In this document: in pieces, positions 30,014-42,128 of the stretch
Layout of the letters: every line of letters starts with the position of its first letter
Position numbering within the stretch: the first letter of the stretch is position 1
Source of the DNA: Diphasiastrum complanatum
Taxonomy: Eukaryota > Streptophyta > Lycopodiopsida > Lycopodiales > Lycopodiaceae
Direction of reading: 5' to 3'
NCBI GenBank assembly: GCA_029204225.1
Contig: CM055103.1
Location: forward strand, 49,042,378 to 49,106,377
Length of the DNA stretch: 64,000 nucleotides
Made by a program: the position numbers and the translations under genes
The notes under the pieces: model-generated
Database searches by the model: none
The model's input: the letters and a program-made list of their open reading frames with translations, nothing else
Told to the model about the DNA's origin: nothing

Positions 30014-33000
30014 CTAAGTCATCGAGTTCGTTTACTCTCTTCAATGGCTTGTTGGTGGAATAGTTCATTGTGATGCATATTCTAACAACATGTCTTTGAT
30101 ACAAAAGCTTTGCAAGATTTGCATATTTTATGTACATGAATGTTAGCTATTTGTTTTTTGTCAAATAATTTTTTTTCCCTAAGTAAATGATTAGTTTATC
30201 TATGAATTGAAAAATAATTTATTATGACAAACGCATCTTGTTTTACGAGAATAGTTGATTCTCTTTATACTTTGCCATTTTTTTGTATTTCCCCCATAGT
30301 TTTGTATGTAATTTTCAAGAGATATTTCTTGCTCATTGAAATCGCTCAATGGATACATTATTGTGTTTCTTGATTGGTTTGATATTTTATGGCATTCATT
30401 TGTTCTTACGTACTTTCTCAACTAATAAATGATGTTATTGTTTGATACTTTTGACTCTTGATGGAGTTGTTTAAACTTGTTAAGAATAGACATTTGTGGA
30501 ATATATTTCTACTTTGTCGACAATATTCATTTGTATAGTGATAATTTTCATTGTTCCAATTGGGGATTGACGCATCACAATTTTTGAATTCTTGTTTTTG
30601 AATGTTACAATGATATATTAATAACCTGTGATTCATGCATTTTGAGAACCAAAACAAACAGAAGCTATCACATTGTATTGCAGATTGATTGTCATTGTTG
30701 GTAAGAAGTTTTATGTAGGTATCAAATAAAGTGATTTGCTCGTATTGGATTTTAAAATTTTGGATAATTTTTTGTTCTTTCTAAATCATAGCATCATGGT
30801 CATTTTCTCTTAAGCTTACAAAAAAGCATTGCATGACATTCGATCAAAGCTTGTTTGGTGTAATGTGATGATTCAATATAACTGAAAAAAAATATTATAG
30901 ATAACTTGATAAATAAAATAAAATTTTGGACCTATAGTTTCTTGGTCCATAACCTTTTGTGCTAATATTGGTAGTCATTGTACTTGTAACTTGAAGATAA
31001 ATTCGAAGCTTGTGAAGCTAAGAAGAAGTAACAAAATCTTAAAAATTGAAGACTATAATAACAGCCTTGTATAATTAGTATTTTCTTTGATCTACTAGAA
31101 CTATATTGTCTCTTCTATTTTGCTATTGTCTTTAATCTATCAAAACCAATGATCATATAGCTAGAATTGTGCAAATTTTTTCTTTCACGTTCACTTGCAT
31201 AAGTTTTGAACATAGTCTTATTCTATGTCCTTCTTTATATTGTATAAATGACATTCCTAGCTTCAAAATTAAATCAATCTGCTTATCATTTAGAATGACT
31301 TCAATTGAAGACCTATATGATTTGACAACCTTTGCTCGTAAATTTTCAATCTGTGAAGTGAGCAAATTATCTCGTATAAACTTTGATCCACCAATGTTTC
31401 TTCAACCTAAAAGTTCAATCCAAAATTCAATTGTGAGTCTTTGTGTCATAGACAATGATATTAACTAGTAAAAAAAGGAAAATCTTAAAAGTACCTATCC
31501 TAATATGTGTTTCAAAGACTTTTCAATTTTTTCAAGTGATCAGTCCTTTTGGATCTTCACAAATGATTGTTTGGTCTAACATGCACAATTGTGGTGGATT
31601 TGGCTTTTTCCAACTGCTTCTTGAGCAATAAATACTTTTTTTTTTCTTTGTATAGTCAACTCTATGAGATGACCAAAAGGCTATATGAGAAACAAAAATA
31701 CGTAGTTCTTTGTTATGCAGTATATGTGAAATATTTGAAATAGCACTCTAGTCAGAAATAAAACATGCTTATACTAATTTTACCTTTCTTGTCAAAACTA
31801 TCTACAATGATTAATATGTTCCAATTTGAATAATGTGGTCCAATCATTGTAATAGCCACTATTGTTGCCAATGCGGGCCTGCTTCTTCCAAGATTTTGAT
31901 GTATGATTTTTTTACAATTTTTATAAAACTTTTTAAGACTGATCTCAAGAAAAAATCTCCAAAGAAGTGTCGAGCTACGGTATTTTTGTAATCATTGTAG
32001 ATGGTTGCAAAATGAGAGTGTAATTTGAGCTTCCTCTTCACCCTACAAATTTTTTTCAGCCATTGCAAAATCTCTAATTGTAACGCAATCAAATATTTTC
32101 AGGTATATATACTTTTGAAAATAATTTTCGTCAATAGACAGTGTGATTGTGCCATCGCCGCTTTCTTCAGTCAATTCAAATTTCAAATATTTTTCGTACG
32201 CTATTGTATTGTTCCAATTCTCATACTTCACTCAAATTTGACCCATGAATAGACCATTTAAAGTATTGGGATGTAATGCTTGTCATATACCTGAATTGTT
32301 TGATCTCGAAATGAATGCGTTGGACTAGTTAATTTTCTTATTTCTTGACTATTATCAATTGTTTCCAAGGAGGCTTTAGATTGTACAAACTGAATTTTTC
32401 TACTTTTATTGCACTTTAAGAGAATATCGCCTTCTTATCAAAGGTATGGTGTTTGTCTTTTATATCTCTATAGAAAAATTCCAGATAATGAGTTTGTTGG
32501 ATCTTCTATTGTTTCCTTGATTGAAGCATCTGCATCTGCTCCAATCGAAGTACATGAAGTATATGTTGATATAGGGTTGAAGTTGAAGCATCCATGGCTT
32601 CAAATTATGAGCAAACTCTCTCTCATTCTATAATCCTCTTTAACTCTCTTTCAACTGCAACTCCCGTTAATACATTAACTCTACTTGATGTTCCCATAAA
32701 CTTTATAATAAATGAAAGTTATATTTTTTTTAATAATATAGAAGATGTTTTCAATATGAGAGAGGATGAAGTCTTCTCAATTTTTGCACGATAGTTTGCA
32801 TAATTTTCTGACATAATTGATCATAGTTATAATGATCTTGAAAGTGAGATAGATTTTGATAAAGATGGCAATTGAAAATCTGGCAAGGAGGCATTGAAGG
32901 CCATAGTTGAAAAGTTGAAAGCCTATGAAGAAAATTTGTTGATTGAGAAGGATTTTTTGGAATTCCAAAAAAAAATATCCTCCAAGGACTCAATATATCT

Positions 33001-35200
33001 TCTCGAACATTGTAGAGGCCATTGGAGGACATGACATTAGCAGAACAAACATCGTTGAATTTGATGATCATGATCTGGTAAGTAGATATTATATTGGTTC
33101 TGATATTGTGCAGTTTTTTTTTAAAAAATCAAAAGTTGAAGTTTGAGATTGTATTGCTATCTTTCATTCTAAATTTATTTGCTTGACTCTTTTACATGAT
33201 GCTATTGAACTAGATTCCTTTGCTATGAGAAATGGAGGCCTTTGACGTGTATCACCTGGGAGAAAGGATGCATGTCTTTCTCATTATTTGAAAAAGTTTT
33301 AATGAGATTTGTATATATCATGGATCTTTTTATCCATATGTTGTCACTGTCATTATGGCCATTAAGTCATTATCTGTTAGTTTAGGAGGCCATACTTACT
33401 CCAGAGGAACATATAAAATAGTTTTTGTGAAAAAGAATTTGGCCATAAAAATATTGGGTTATACTCCAATGATACTACAAAAAAAATCATTTACAATGGC
33501 CCTTTATTCGGGTTAGATAAATATGAGCAAAAGGAAATTTTTGGATCCATATGAAAGGAAATTATTTCTCCATGGCGATACAATCCACCTTAATCTTGAA
33601 TAGGATGATGATGAAAATTAAACAATGTTCTGTAATAGATTATTGTTATATTACAAGGATCTCTCTTTTGTTATGAATTGGAATGTCTTACGAAAGATCG
33701 TAACATTTGGCGAGTTTTTAGCTTGCTATAAATTGTGCTCTTCTATAAAACCACTATTGAACTTAATATTTGTTTTTTGAATTGTGTCCACCATGATTTG
33801 TAGCTCTATGAAATGCTCCAATGTGATTTTTCCATGCCTTGTGATGATTAGATACTTAAGCTCCCATATTCCTTTGCAAAATAAGTTGCATGATGAAGAA
33901 AGATGTGCTGCAAACAAGAGTTGAAATAAGTAAATTAGTAGAAATTAATATAATCATAAATGAGATAAGTACCATATAATGAAATAGATCAGTACCATTT
34001 AATGCGTAACGTGATTTTTTTCTAAACAATCTCGTACGAATTTTACAAATGTTGAATAATGATTTTACAAAGTACTCATATCTTTTGATGATAGTTTTTT
34101 TTTTTTTTCCTGATAATACCTATGAATGTGTCGAAGATCTTCCACACTTGTGCCTTTTCCATTTGATTGTTTCCTTCTAGTACTTGTGTGACAAAAATAA
34201 TTTCTTTCCAAATTCCGTATCTGACACTAAATTCTTTGCTTGGATAAGAATCTTTTTGCTTTAGTACCTCCAATTCATGGCTTATTAGGAACATTTTTTT
34301 TTTTCTTCTGGAAAGTCTCACTTTCTCAATGGTGACATTCCCTTTATGCAGTCTTGCCTTTGAAAGAACTTCTTCCAACTGTTTAATAGCTGCTTTAGTC
34401 CCAAACTCCGATTTTGTATTCCATGCAAGGAGAATTTGCAAATAAATAACCTTTTCAATAATACGAACCTCAGCATGCAATGTGCATATGTGAACATGTT
34501 TGAATGGAATTGGCAACACACTTTTCATATTTGGATCTTCTGCTTCTCGTCTTGGGCCACTGTTTGGTCATCCCAAATTCATATTGTAGCAATCCTTCAT
34601 GCAATAAAGACATGGATGCTTTGATGTTGTCCCATGAGAGACATTATACATACATTTCAATGTTTTCAATTCTAAACGACAATGTATTCAATGTTAATAA
34701 TGATACTTAAAAGAAAATTGAAAAGTATACTTGGAATGCAGCCAACCACCATATGTGATTTTTTGATTGAACACTAAACGTTCAATCATTGATATCTAAA
34801 TTTTGTTCATCAAAGTGACACTCACTTGTTCCAACTTTTGACCTTTGATGATTTCTAATTTCATTACAATAATAATCTTTCCATTTACTTAATGTTCGTC
34901 TAGTTTATAGAATCGAATAATGTATTTTAGAACATTTTCAATATTAAAGAAAATATTGTTGTAATTGCTGTAATTGAGCTCACCACATATTTGTATAAAT
35001 CAGTTATATAAAGTGGTTGGCCAACTACTTTGAACAATCCGTTATTATAATAATTTCTTGCTAATCTCTCCCGATATGGACGAGGAAGATAAGTTTTCTT
35101 CACCATTACTTGAGAAAAGGCTTTGTTAACTATTCTAAAAAAAAGTAGAATAAGCATTTCTGTTGATTCCAGAATCCTCACATGCACCTTGTATCACATT
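30014..35200 (-). other. AT-rich region with a cluster of unrecognised minus-strand frames
   Basis: Minus frames at 34927-35187, 34076-34528, 33726-33917, 31859-32092, 31153-31365 and 30418-30657 follow one another on the same strand. The longest (150 codons, 34076-34528) reads as protein: HICTLHAEVRIIEKVIYLQI, then a Lys-rich stretch, then a Trp-containing end (VWKIFDTFIGIIRKKKK). I cannot assign it. A + strand frame near 32860-33005 (LKAIVEKLKAYEENLLIEKD) suggests a coiled coil. These may be exons of an old gene or parts of a DNA transposon. Confidence 0.35.
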
Positions 35201-38200
35201 TGCATCCAAGTAAGTTTGAGCCATATTCAAATGTTAGCCGATATTTCTACACGGAAAATTAGGCTAATATTGAAGTTTATTTTTGCAAAACTATAAAAAA
35301 CCGACATGTAAGACCCAACTATTAGTGAAAATCCAACAAAAAGTTGCCTTTAGTTCTGGGTCATAGCTCATCCAAAAGTGGCTAGAGACATTTTGCGGCC
35401 TTAGAAATGACCGATAAAATATTTTATGGCTTTTAAAAAATTGGCCATTTGTAAAAAAAATAGTCGGCATGACCGTGTTAAAATCTCACCATGTAATGAG
35501 TCCATTTTTTACTAATATATAATTACTTAGTTTGTTTTTCAAGAAAACCGGTTTGTTGAAGATGGAGCCCTATTCATGAATGCTAAGAAAAGTCAGTTTG
35601 AAGAAAAAATCGAGAAAGAAATTTCGTGCAAAAATGAGACCGGAAAATATGGAATCAGTATTGAGAAATCGTAGAAACCCTAATGGCGAAGTTTGAGCAA
35701 GTTACGGGCAAATAACAGAATTTGCAGGCCAAGTTGCCCACCCAACAGACCAAAAACTTAGTAAATTGGCCAGTAGGTGCACGTCCCTTGAAAATTCGAA
35801 GAAAGGCCAAGAACAATTGTACCACAAAAAAAAATGAAGTCCACCTAAAAAATAGAGGTTGACAAAAGGTCTCATGCAAATTTGGATAATAAATGCCAAA
35901 AGACCTTGAAGGCTAAAAACTTGAAGGGTACACCCACTAGCTTTTGACAAATAAGACCGTCTATGCTAGTTTTGGGTGTACCCAAGAAGGGACTTTGAAT
36001 GCACCACTCCCTCACTCTCTCATGGAGGCCACTTGGTGTACTTTTCAATGGGTGTGGAGAAATGACAAAAAGGGCTTGAAGGGCATGAAGTTTGGCAAGA
36101 CCTTATTTTGAAGGGGGACCATTGGGGTTGGCTATAAGAGGGAGCCCACTCTTTGTATTTCTGGGAGTTGATAATTTTGGGAGTTGGTTGTTTTTGGCTT
36201 CTTGTTGTCTTGAATGGACAACATTTGTTTGGGAGTTAGTATTTTTGTGGTTTGGAGTTGGTACATTCATCACCAAAGTACTTTCACATGTGTGGAAAGT
36301 ACTCGTGAAAAAAACTAAGTTAAAAAATCAGTTGCTCTCGGGTAGAGAAAGAAAGTGCCCATCAAGCCTCGGGTGGAGAGAGAAAGTGAAATAGTCACAA
36401 ATTGCCAATTTTTCATTAACTCTCAAAAACTCCATACAAGAATGAAGTGAATCCATCTACATGTAGTATCTCGAGGTAGTCCATACTCAATTCCTATTGG
36501 ACCCCTTTCCTAGCATCTCTTACATCCTATTGGATGAGTGATTCAACATCCCTTGATCTTGATTGGACCCTTCTAATAAATCTCTTACTTATGATTGAAC
36601 CCTTGACTCTTTGCCAACACATTGGAAGTGTCACTCATCAAATCTAAAGTAGACACTTGTAGAGCACCTAACTAGCCCGAGCTATGTCATAGTTGACTTT
36701 TGGTCTAATCATAAAAAAACATGTGTATTTGACTTTTTGTCCCTAAAGCCAAAATTGGCCCTATCAACTAGTCACACCAAGATGCTTGACTAAGAAACTT
36801 TATGACACCCCTAAAGTCAACATGATTAATCTATTGACTATTTTCCACATGGGAACATGCTCCACACGTGTGAATTTTACTCACAAACTAGGATTGCAAA
36901 ATAATAAAGCTAGATTTTGTCATATTTTTCACATTCATGATGAGCTGTGAATTAAAAAAGGATGTCTACAAAATCAGGGTTCATTTTAGACACCATTTTG
37001 CTGACATAGCAACAAGTAGTGCATGTGCTAAGTGATTCTATAAACAATATGCCTAAAGGCTAGCCGGGGAGGAATTTCCCAACTCAATCATTGCTGAAGG
37101 ACTATTGAATGGGCCACTACAAGCCTCACTTATGAGTTTTCCCATATGGCCCCCTACATAGTGGTGGACAATAGTTTTTGAATAGAAAGTCCATCAAAGA
37201 AACTAACCACATGGAGTTGCCGAAAGGAGAATAAAAGTAAAGATACAAGATGTTTCTTATTTATTCCCTAGATGTTTCTTATTTATTCCCTATTCAACAT
37301 GAGAAATCTGATTGAAATGTAGTTGGTGGTTGGCTTTTCTAGAATGGCTTGTTGGTTGATGCTTTCCTCATTCAAAGGTCTAAAATCTAGTGACATTCAA
37401 GCACACAAACTACAAAATAAAAAATTCAATATCATGTTTGTCTAAAAATCAATAATGAAGGTTTCGTCAATCGATTTTTATAATGTAGCCCTACGTTATC
37501 ATATATAGCCATGCATTATGAAGAAGATAAATTTGAAAGACATAATCTTGTTCTAGATAATTTATTATAGTATATTGTTATTAACCAACCACTTTTCAAC
37601 TTGAAATTTTTCCATGCAAAGCATACAACAAAATGATACTACTTGCATTCTTGAGCTAAAAATAAATACTTGAATTCCTATTAATGTGAAAAACCAAACT
37701 TAGGTAAAAGGGCACTAATGTCTTGGATGAAAAAAGATTCCTTCTACAACTCTAAGAGTCTAATACTACAAATTTCTTCAAAAAGTTGAAATGCATATAA
37801 CTTTTTGCCTCCCATTACCTTTAGTATCAAATTTGGATGGTCATTAATTCTTAAAGTTAAGTAAACATTAGTTAACAGGACACATGAGAATCCATGTTCA
37901 TGCACAACTTGGTGCTCAATTTGAAATAGTAAGTACTTTCTTCAGAGAAGTGGGATATCAACCATCAATGGCAGAGAATCATTTCAAATTTTGTAATTTA
38001 TTTGAAAGAAAAGAACTGTTGCTTACTGAATCTTACCACAGATGTGTCATCAGGAGCAGTTTGATGGAAAATAAGATCGCTAAATTTTACTTGCAAATCA
38101 TATTCGTATACAAAAAGAGATCATTTTGTGTCACAAAACACCATGGAAGACCACTTGCTATGGCTTTGGTGTCATCATAAATCTCTATCATCTCCTTGAG

Positions 38201-39544
38201 ATGTGTTCATTTAGCAATGGGATTATTCTTGGAGGCTCATCGAAAACAGCTACGATCAAGTTTAATCTTGGCTTGATATTTTATCAGAGAATAATGACGC
38301 ATTGCTGAAAGAATAAGATTTATGGTCTACTGTTTAAAACTGAGGGGTTTAGTATACTTAATACAAAAGCCCTAAATTTTACAAAGATCATATCCAGCCT
38401 CAAAATGGACTCGATAAAGTCTATTTATCACCGGTTAATGAGGAAATGAAAACTTGAGCTATTATGCAGTATTTTGGGAGGCACTTCTAGCCGTTGGGCT
38501 TCATTGTAGGATGACATACAAAAGCATAACAACAAAGACTCTTTAAAAACTCTAGGGTTGGCTTAATAGCTCGTGTACAGATATTTGCATATTGACATTC
38601 ATATAAAACGTGACATAATCAGTTATTGATATATACATTCAGCATGTGAAAGCCATCAAAGGGCCTTCACATAGTCTTGTAGATTTCTGAATATGTGAGG
38701 TTTTCTTTGCTCTGTAAGACTGATAACACAGCGACATCTTTGAACATGGATGGCTGTAGGAAATAAGCAGCACGAATACTCGTACATTGCGCACTACATA
38801 GTTGATGCAAGAACACAACTCTACAGAAGACTGATCAGTTGGTAAGATATGAGAAACACGAGAAAATAGTCCTTCACTTTGATTTCCCTCTACGACAATT
38901 CACCTAAACGATAAAGCTAGGAGCACCTTAATTTGAGAAATCCAGGTCTTTTAAAATTCACGAGCTTTTTAAAAGGGCGTTTCACAGGGCCTCTCTCTTT
39001 AGTATTAAGACTGGAATGTTGCACCTGAGGTTGCATATTCTTTGTGCTACAATATTCATGCCTCAACTCTTCTAACCTTGTAGATATCTGCAATCAAAGG
39101 GAAAAAAAATGCTTATTGAAACTTAATTCTTCAGACTTATAAATTGCTTGATAACTGAAAAAGTACCTCATATTAAGGAGTTCACTACCAGACAGTAGGA
39201 ATAAATGCAACCACACCGACCTCCAATTGAGCATTTCAAAAGTAAAAATTTTGTAAGGTATTCCATACATATCTAGTCAGTGCCAAAAGTACAGATAACA
39301 TAGATTGAACCACAGAATAAAACTTCAACCCCATTTTGCTTCAGGTGTCAAAGTATCTTTATGATGCTCCAAAAGCAATTATAAAATTTGCCTTGATAAG
39401 ACAGCAATCCATTTTTTTTCAGCTAGATTAATATCAATATCAAAGTTGGGGGTAGTGATAGTGAGACCTACTGCAAAGTCACTGGCAATTAGAAGTGGTT
39501 GGAATAAGTGCAAGATTCTTTATTATCAGTTGACTTGAAGTCTT
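35200..39544. other. Long gap with no recognised gene
   Basis: No domain is recognised. A TATA-like GCTATAAGAGG at 36130 precedes G/T-rich sequence (36150-36300) and may be LTR debris. There is a 22-bp tandem pair (TGTTTCTTATTTATTCCCTA) at 37250-37293. The + frame 37884-38180 (98 codons) has no recognisable motif. Confidence 0.4.
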
Positions 39545-40500
39545 AGAAACCTGTTCCAACCATTTTGGGCCGGAACGTACTGTACATTCCAGAATGCACT
39601 GGGTCGGAACGTTTTTTTTTTAATTAGAAAAAACAGGTATTAAAGCACCTGCTGGCTGTGATCTTCCTTCTTTTTTATAATAAAAGAAAGGGGATTTTTT
39701 AGGTGCATAGCTGATGATAGATGGATCGATTACTGACCCCTGCACGTACTTGAAAACAAGCATTCTGCGGCAAGTAAATACTCTACTTTTCTACAATGCG
39801 ATGGACATTGGATGGAACAATTTGCTTGTTAAATTTACTACTACATCTAATGAGTTTTTTAGCAGATTGTAGGAAATAGGCCCATGTCAATGTCCCTTAC
39901 AGCACTGATTATGTAGAATGAAATCTCACTTCTTAGAACGAAAGTGAAAAAAAAACATTTCAAGAGCTTCCTTTGCAAGACATTGCCATGAGAAATTTCA
40001 ATACTTGAATCTATTTGCATAAGTTATTTCTTGAGACTCACTTCTAAAGAATATGAAAAAATCTCTACTATTATTTATAAACTTATCCGAAATGAATCAT
40101 GTCAGCACTTCAAGCACCCAGTAGCTTCATCCATATAAGATAAAAAACACAACAGAAATATTTCGATACCAATAAAATATGAATAAAAGATGGCCCTCAT
40201 GGTGCTAAAAGATAGTTCTAGGTGGTCTCCCAACCCTTTATTCAGGTCATATTCAAAGTGGTTTCCCATCTATTTTTCAGCACCAGCAGGGCCATCTTCC
40301 ATTCATATTTTGAGAATATTGATCCTTGATTTTTTGAAATAGCTCTGTTTTGTTTTTTTAACTCTTATGGAAGATTCTACTGACATAATTCATTTCGGAT
40401 AAGTTTTGGGCATTATCTTCCTTTTCTCATTGTTGAAGAACTACGAATTGTTTTAAATTTTTCCTGGCCAAGTTCCAGAACGTTCCGTTCTGGAACGAGC
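39545..40500. repeat. Foldback-containing element bounded by GGAACG words
   Basis: The left edge (39552-39612) repeats GGAACG/TTCCA words; the right edge holds a perfect 11-bp palindrome arm pair (40472-40482 / 40486-40496, GTTCCAGAACG). Between them is a long inverted repeat, 40079-40406. I see no reading frame. The outer limits are approximate. Confidence 0.5.
40079..40406. repeat. ~328-bp imperfect inverted repeat (foldback)
   Basis: Outer arms AAACTTATCCGAAATGAATC (40079 on) pair with 40380-40406; inner arms 40174-40197 pair with 40288-40311 at 22 of 24 positions; the parts between also align with small gaps. It could be a MITE or the source of a long hairpin RNA. Confidence 0.8.
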
Positions 40501-41040
40501 AATTATACTTGAAGCGAAGACTTAAAAGGTAGAAAGTGTACAGATAAATACCTGCTATGCAGCCTTTATCCCAGTAGCGTTGAAAATTTTATATATTATC
40601 AGGATACACAATACAGAGGCTACAGTGTGTACTGAAGTGATAGTCTACTGCTTGAACCTAGACTACTGACCTACAAAGCTATAAACATCTAGCTAGTAAT
40701 TCCTCCCAATATTGTATAGAAAGGAACCCAGATAGGCTATACCATATAGGTAGAAGATTTTCCCACGGCTAAAACCAAAAGCATTTACACCCTGATTGTA
40801 AGGATGACTTTCTTCAGAAAATTGTCACAACCTTGAGGCTCACCCTTCTCTAGTACATCTATGCATATGTGCTAAGCTGATAGCAAAATCTTGCCACTGT
40901 ACTATTGAAAGCACAATCTTGCCACTGTTCAGTAGTTGTGAAGGAAAGAACTACTGAAATGAAGACCATGTGAATTTGCAAAACACTGTACTCAATGTAC
41001 AATCCAAAAAGAGCCGGTGAAAGAGAGCATCCCTGCTTTT
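40501..41040. other. Gap with no recognised gene
   Basis: I see nothing recognisable before the chromovirus LTR fragment at 41041. Confidence 0.4.
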
Positions 41041-41288
41041 GATAGCATGCATACTGGCAAGTGTCGGCCACGTGGCACTAACATGGCCGACTGCACCTCG
41101 GGACCCAACGTGTTGCTGACAGGGTCCCTAGGCTGTGTTAGGCCCGCCATGACTATGAACCGTGCCGAGGCACACTACTCACACTGTCTTGCCCTGTTGG
41201 TCGTGTACACACTGGACACGACCCTGACTGTGGTATCTAACCTCTTGTGTTCTCTAGGGTTCGGCACTGGTTACGTGCTCGTAACACT
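41041..41288 (-). repeat. Truncated 3' LTR of chromovirus copy A
   Basis: Matches the LTRs at 54272-54629 and 58416-58773 (AAGTGTCGGCCACGTGGCAC..., ending GGTTACGTGCTCGTAACA) but lacks its outer ~100 bp. A polypurine tract (minus sense, TAAGGGGGAGGGAG) follows at 41289-41302. Confidence 0.85.
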
Positions 41289-41297
41289 CCCTCCCCC

Positions 41298-41650
41298 TTA
41301 AGAACCGTCTTGGTCCTCTAAGACAAAGTCTGGAAAAATCTTGCGAAGGACGCTGCCTTTTTCCCAAGTGGCATTCTCAGCAGACTGATCATTCCACTTG
41401 AGTAGATATTCTCGGTATAGAGTATGACGAGTCTGCATCTCTCTACTATCAAGAATCTCCTCTGGTTCATGTGGAGGTTGCTGAGAATCCAATGGGAGAA
41501 CTAGAACATTGTCCCCTACTAGATTTTATGATCTGGTTAAGGCTTTTCGTAACTGACTTACATGAAAGACTAGAAAAACCTTATTGCTTTGTGGTAGTTC
41601 TAGTTCATAGGTGACCTCGCCTAGTCTCCTACTAACGGTAAAAGGACCAC
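41298..41650 (-). pseudogene. Chromovirus integrase end with chromodomain, copy A
   Basis: The minus frame 41298-41492 includes the chromodomain LYREYLLKWNDQSAENATWE and the tail KIFPDFVLEDQDGS. Further upstream the frame is broken by TAAAATCT in place of the intact sequence of copy B. It is cut at 41650 by the insertion of the LARD-like element; the rest continues at 48462. Confidence 0.85.
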
Positions 41651-42128
41651 CATAAGGATCCTAAAGGATTGCCCCTAAGATGAGGATAGGAGAACACACC
41701 AAGAGAGACTATGGAGCCAAACCGCCCAACCAATCCTAGATCAAACCTGGATCTAGCCCCCAAGACATGCCATGTGAAGCAAGAGGAGAAGAGAGAAACT
41801 GGTAACCTAAACCCAATATGTCGACGGGAGTATCCCTACCTCATTATATAGAGAGTAGAGTCCTGTGCATGAAACCATGCAACCCCCATGCAGGTCAACT
41901 ATAAATAGGTCTCATCTCTTCATGCAGTCCTCCTGCCTATATCCGTCACACAGACATGCAATATTCCATATGTCTCAATTAGAGTGTCTGGGTCCTCTCA
42001 AGGTAATTAGTCACAAACAGGCCTTGACATGGAATTAAATCACGGCGTGACCAATAATCTCGAGTACTGGAGGGCCGGTCTACCATATTAGGACTATTCC
42101 AGGTCCTTAACCGAATATGGCCATAACA
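41651..42128 (-). repeat. LARD-like element 3' LTR
   Basis: This 478-bp repeat, in minus sense, starts TGTTATGGCCATATTCGG and ends CCTTATG, not the usual CA. A minus-sense TATATAATGAGG (near 41840) may be the TATA box. Confidence 0.88.
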
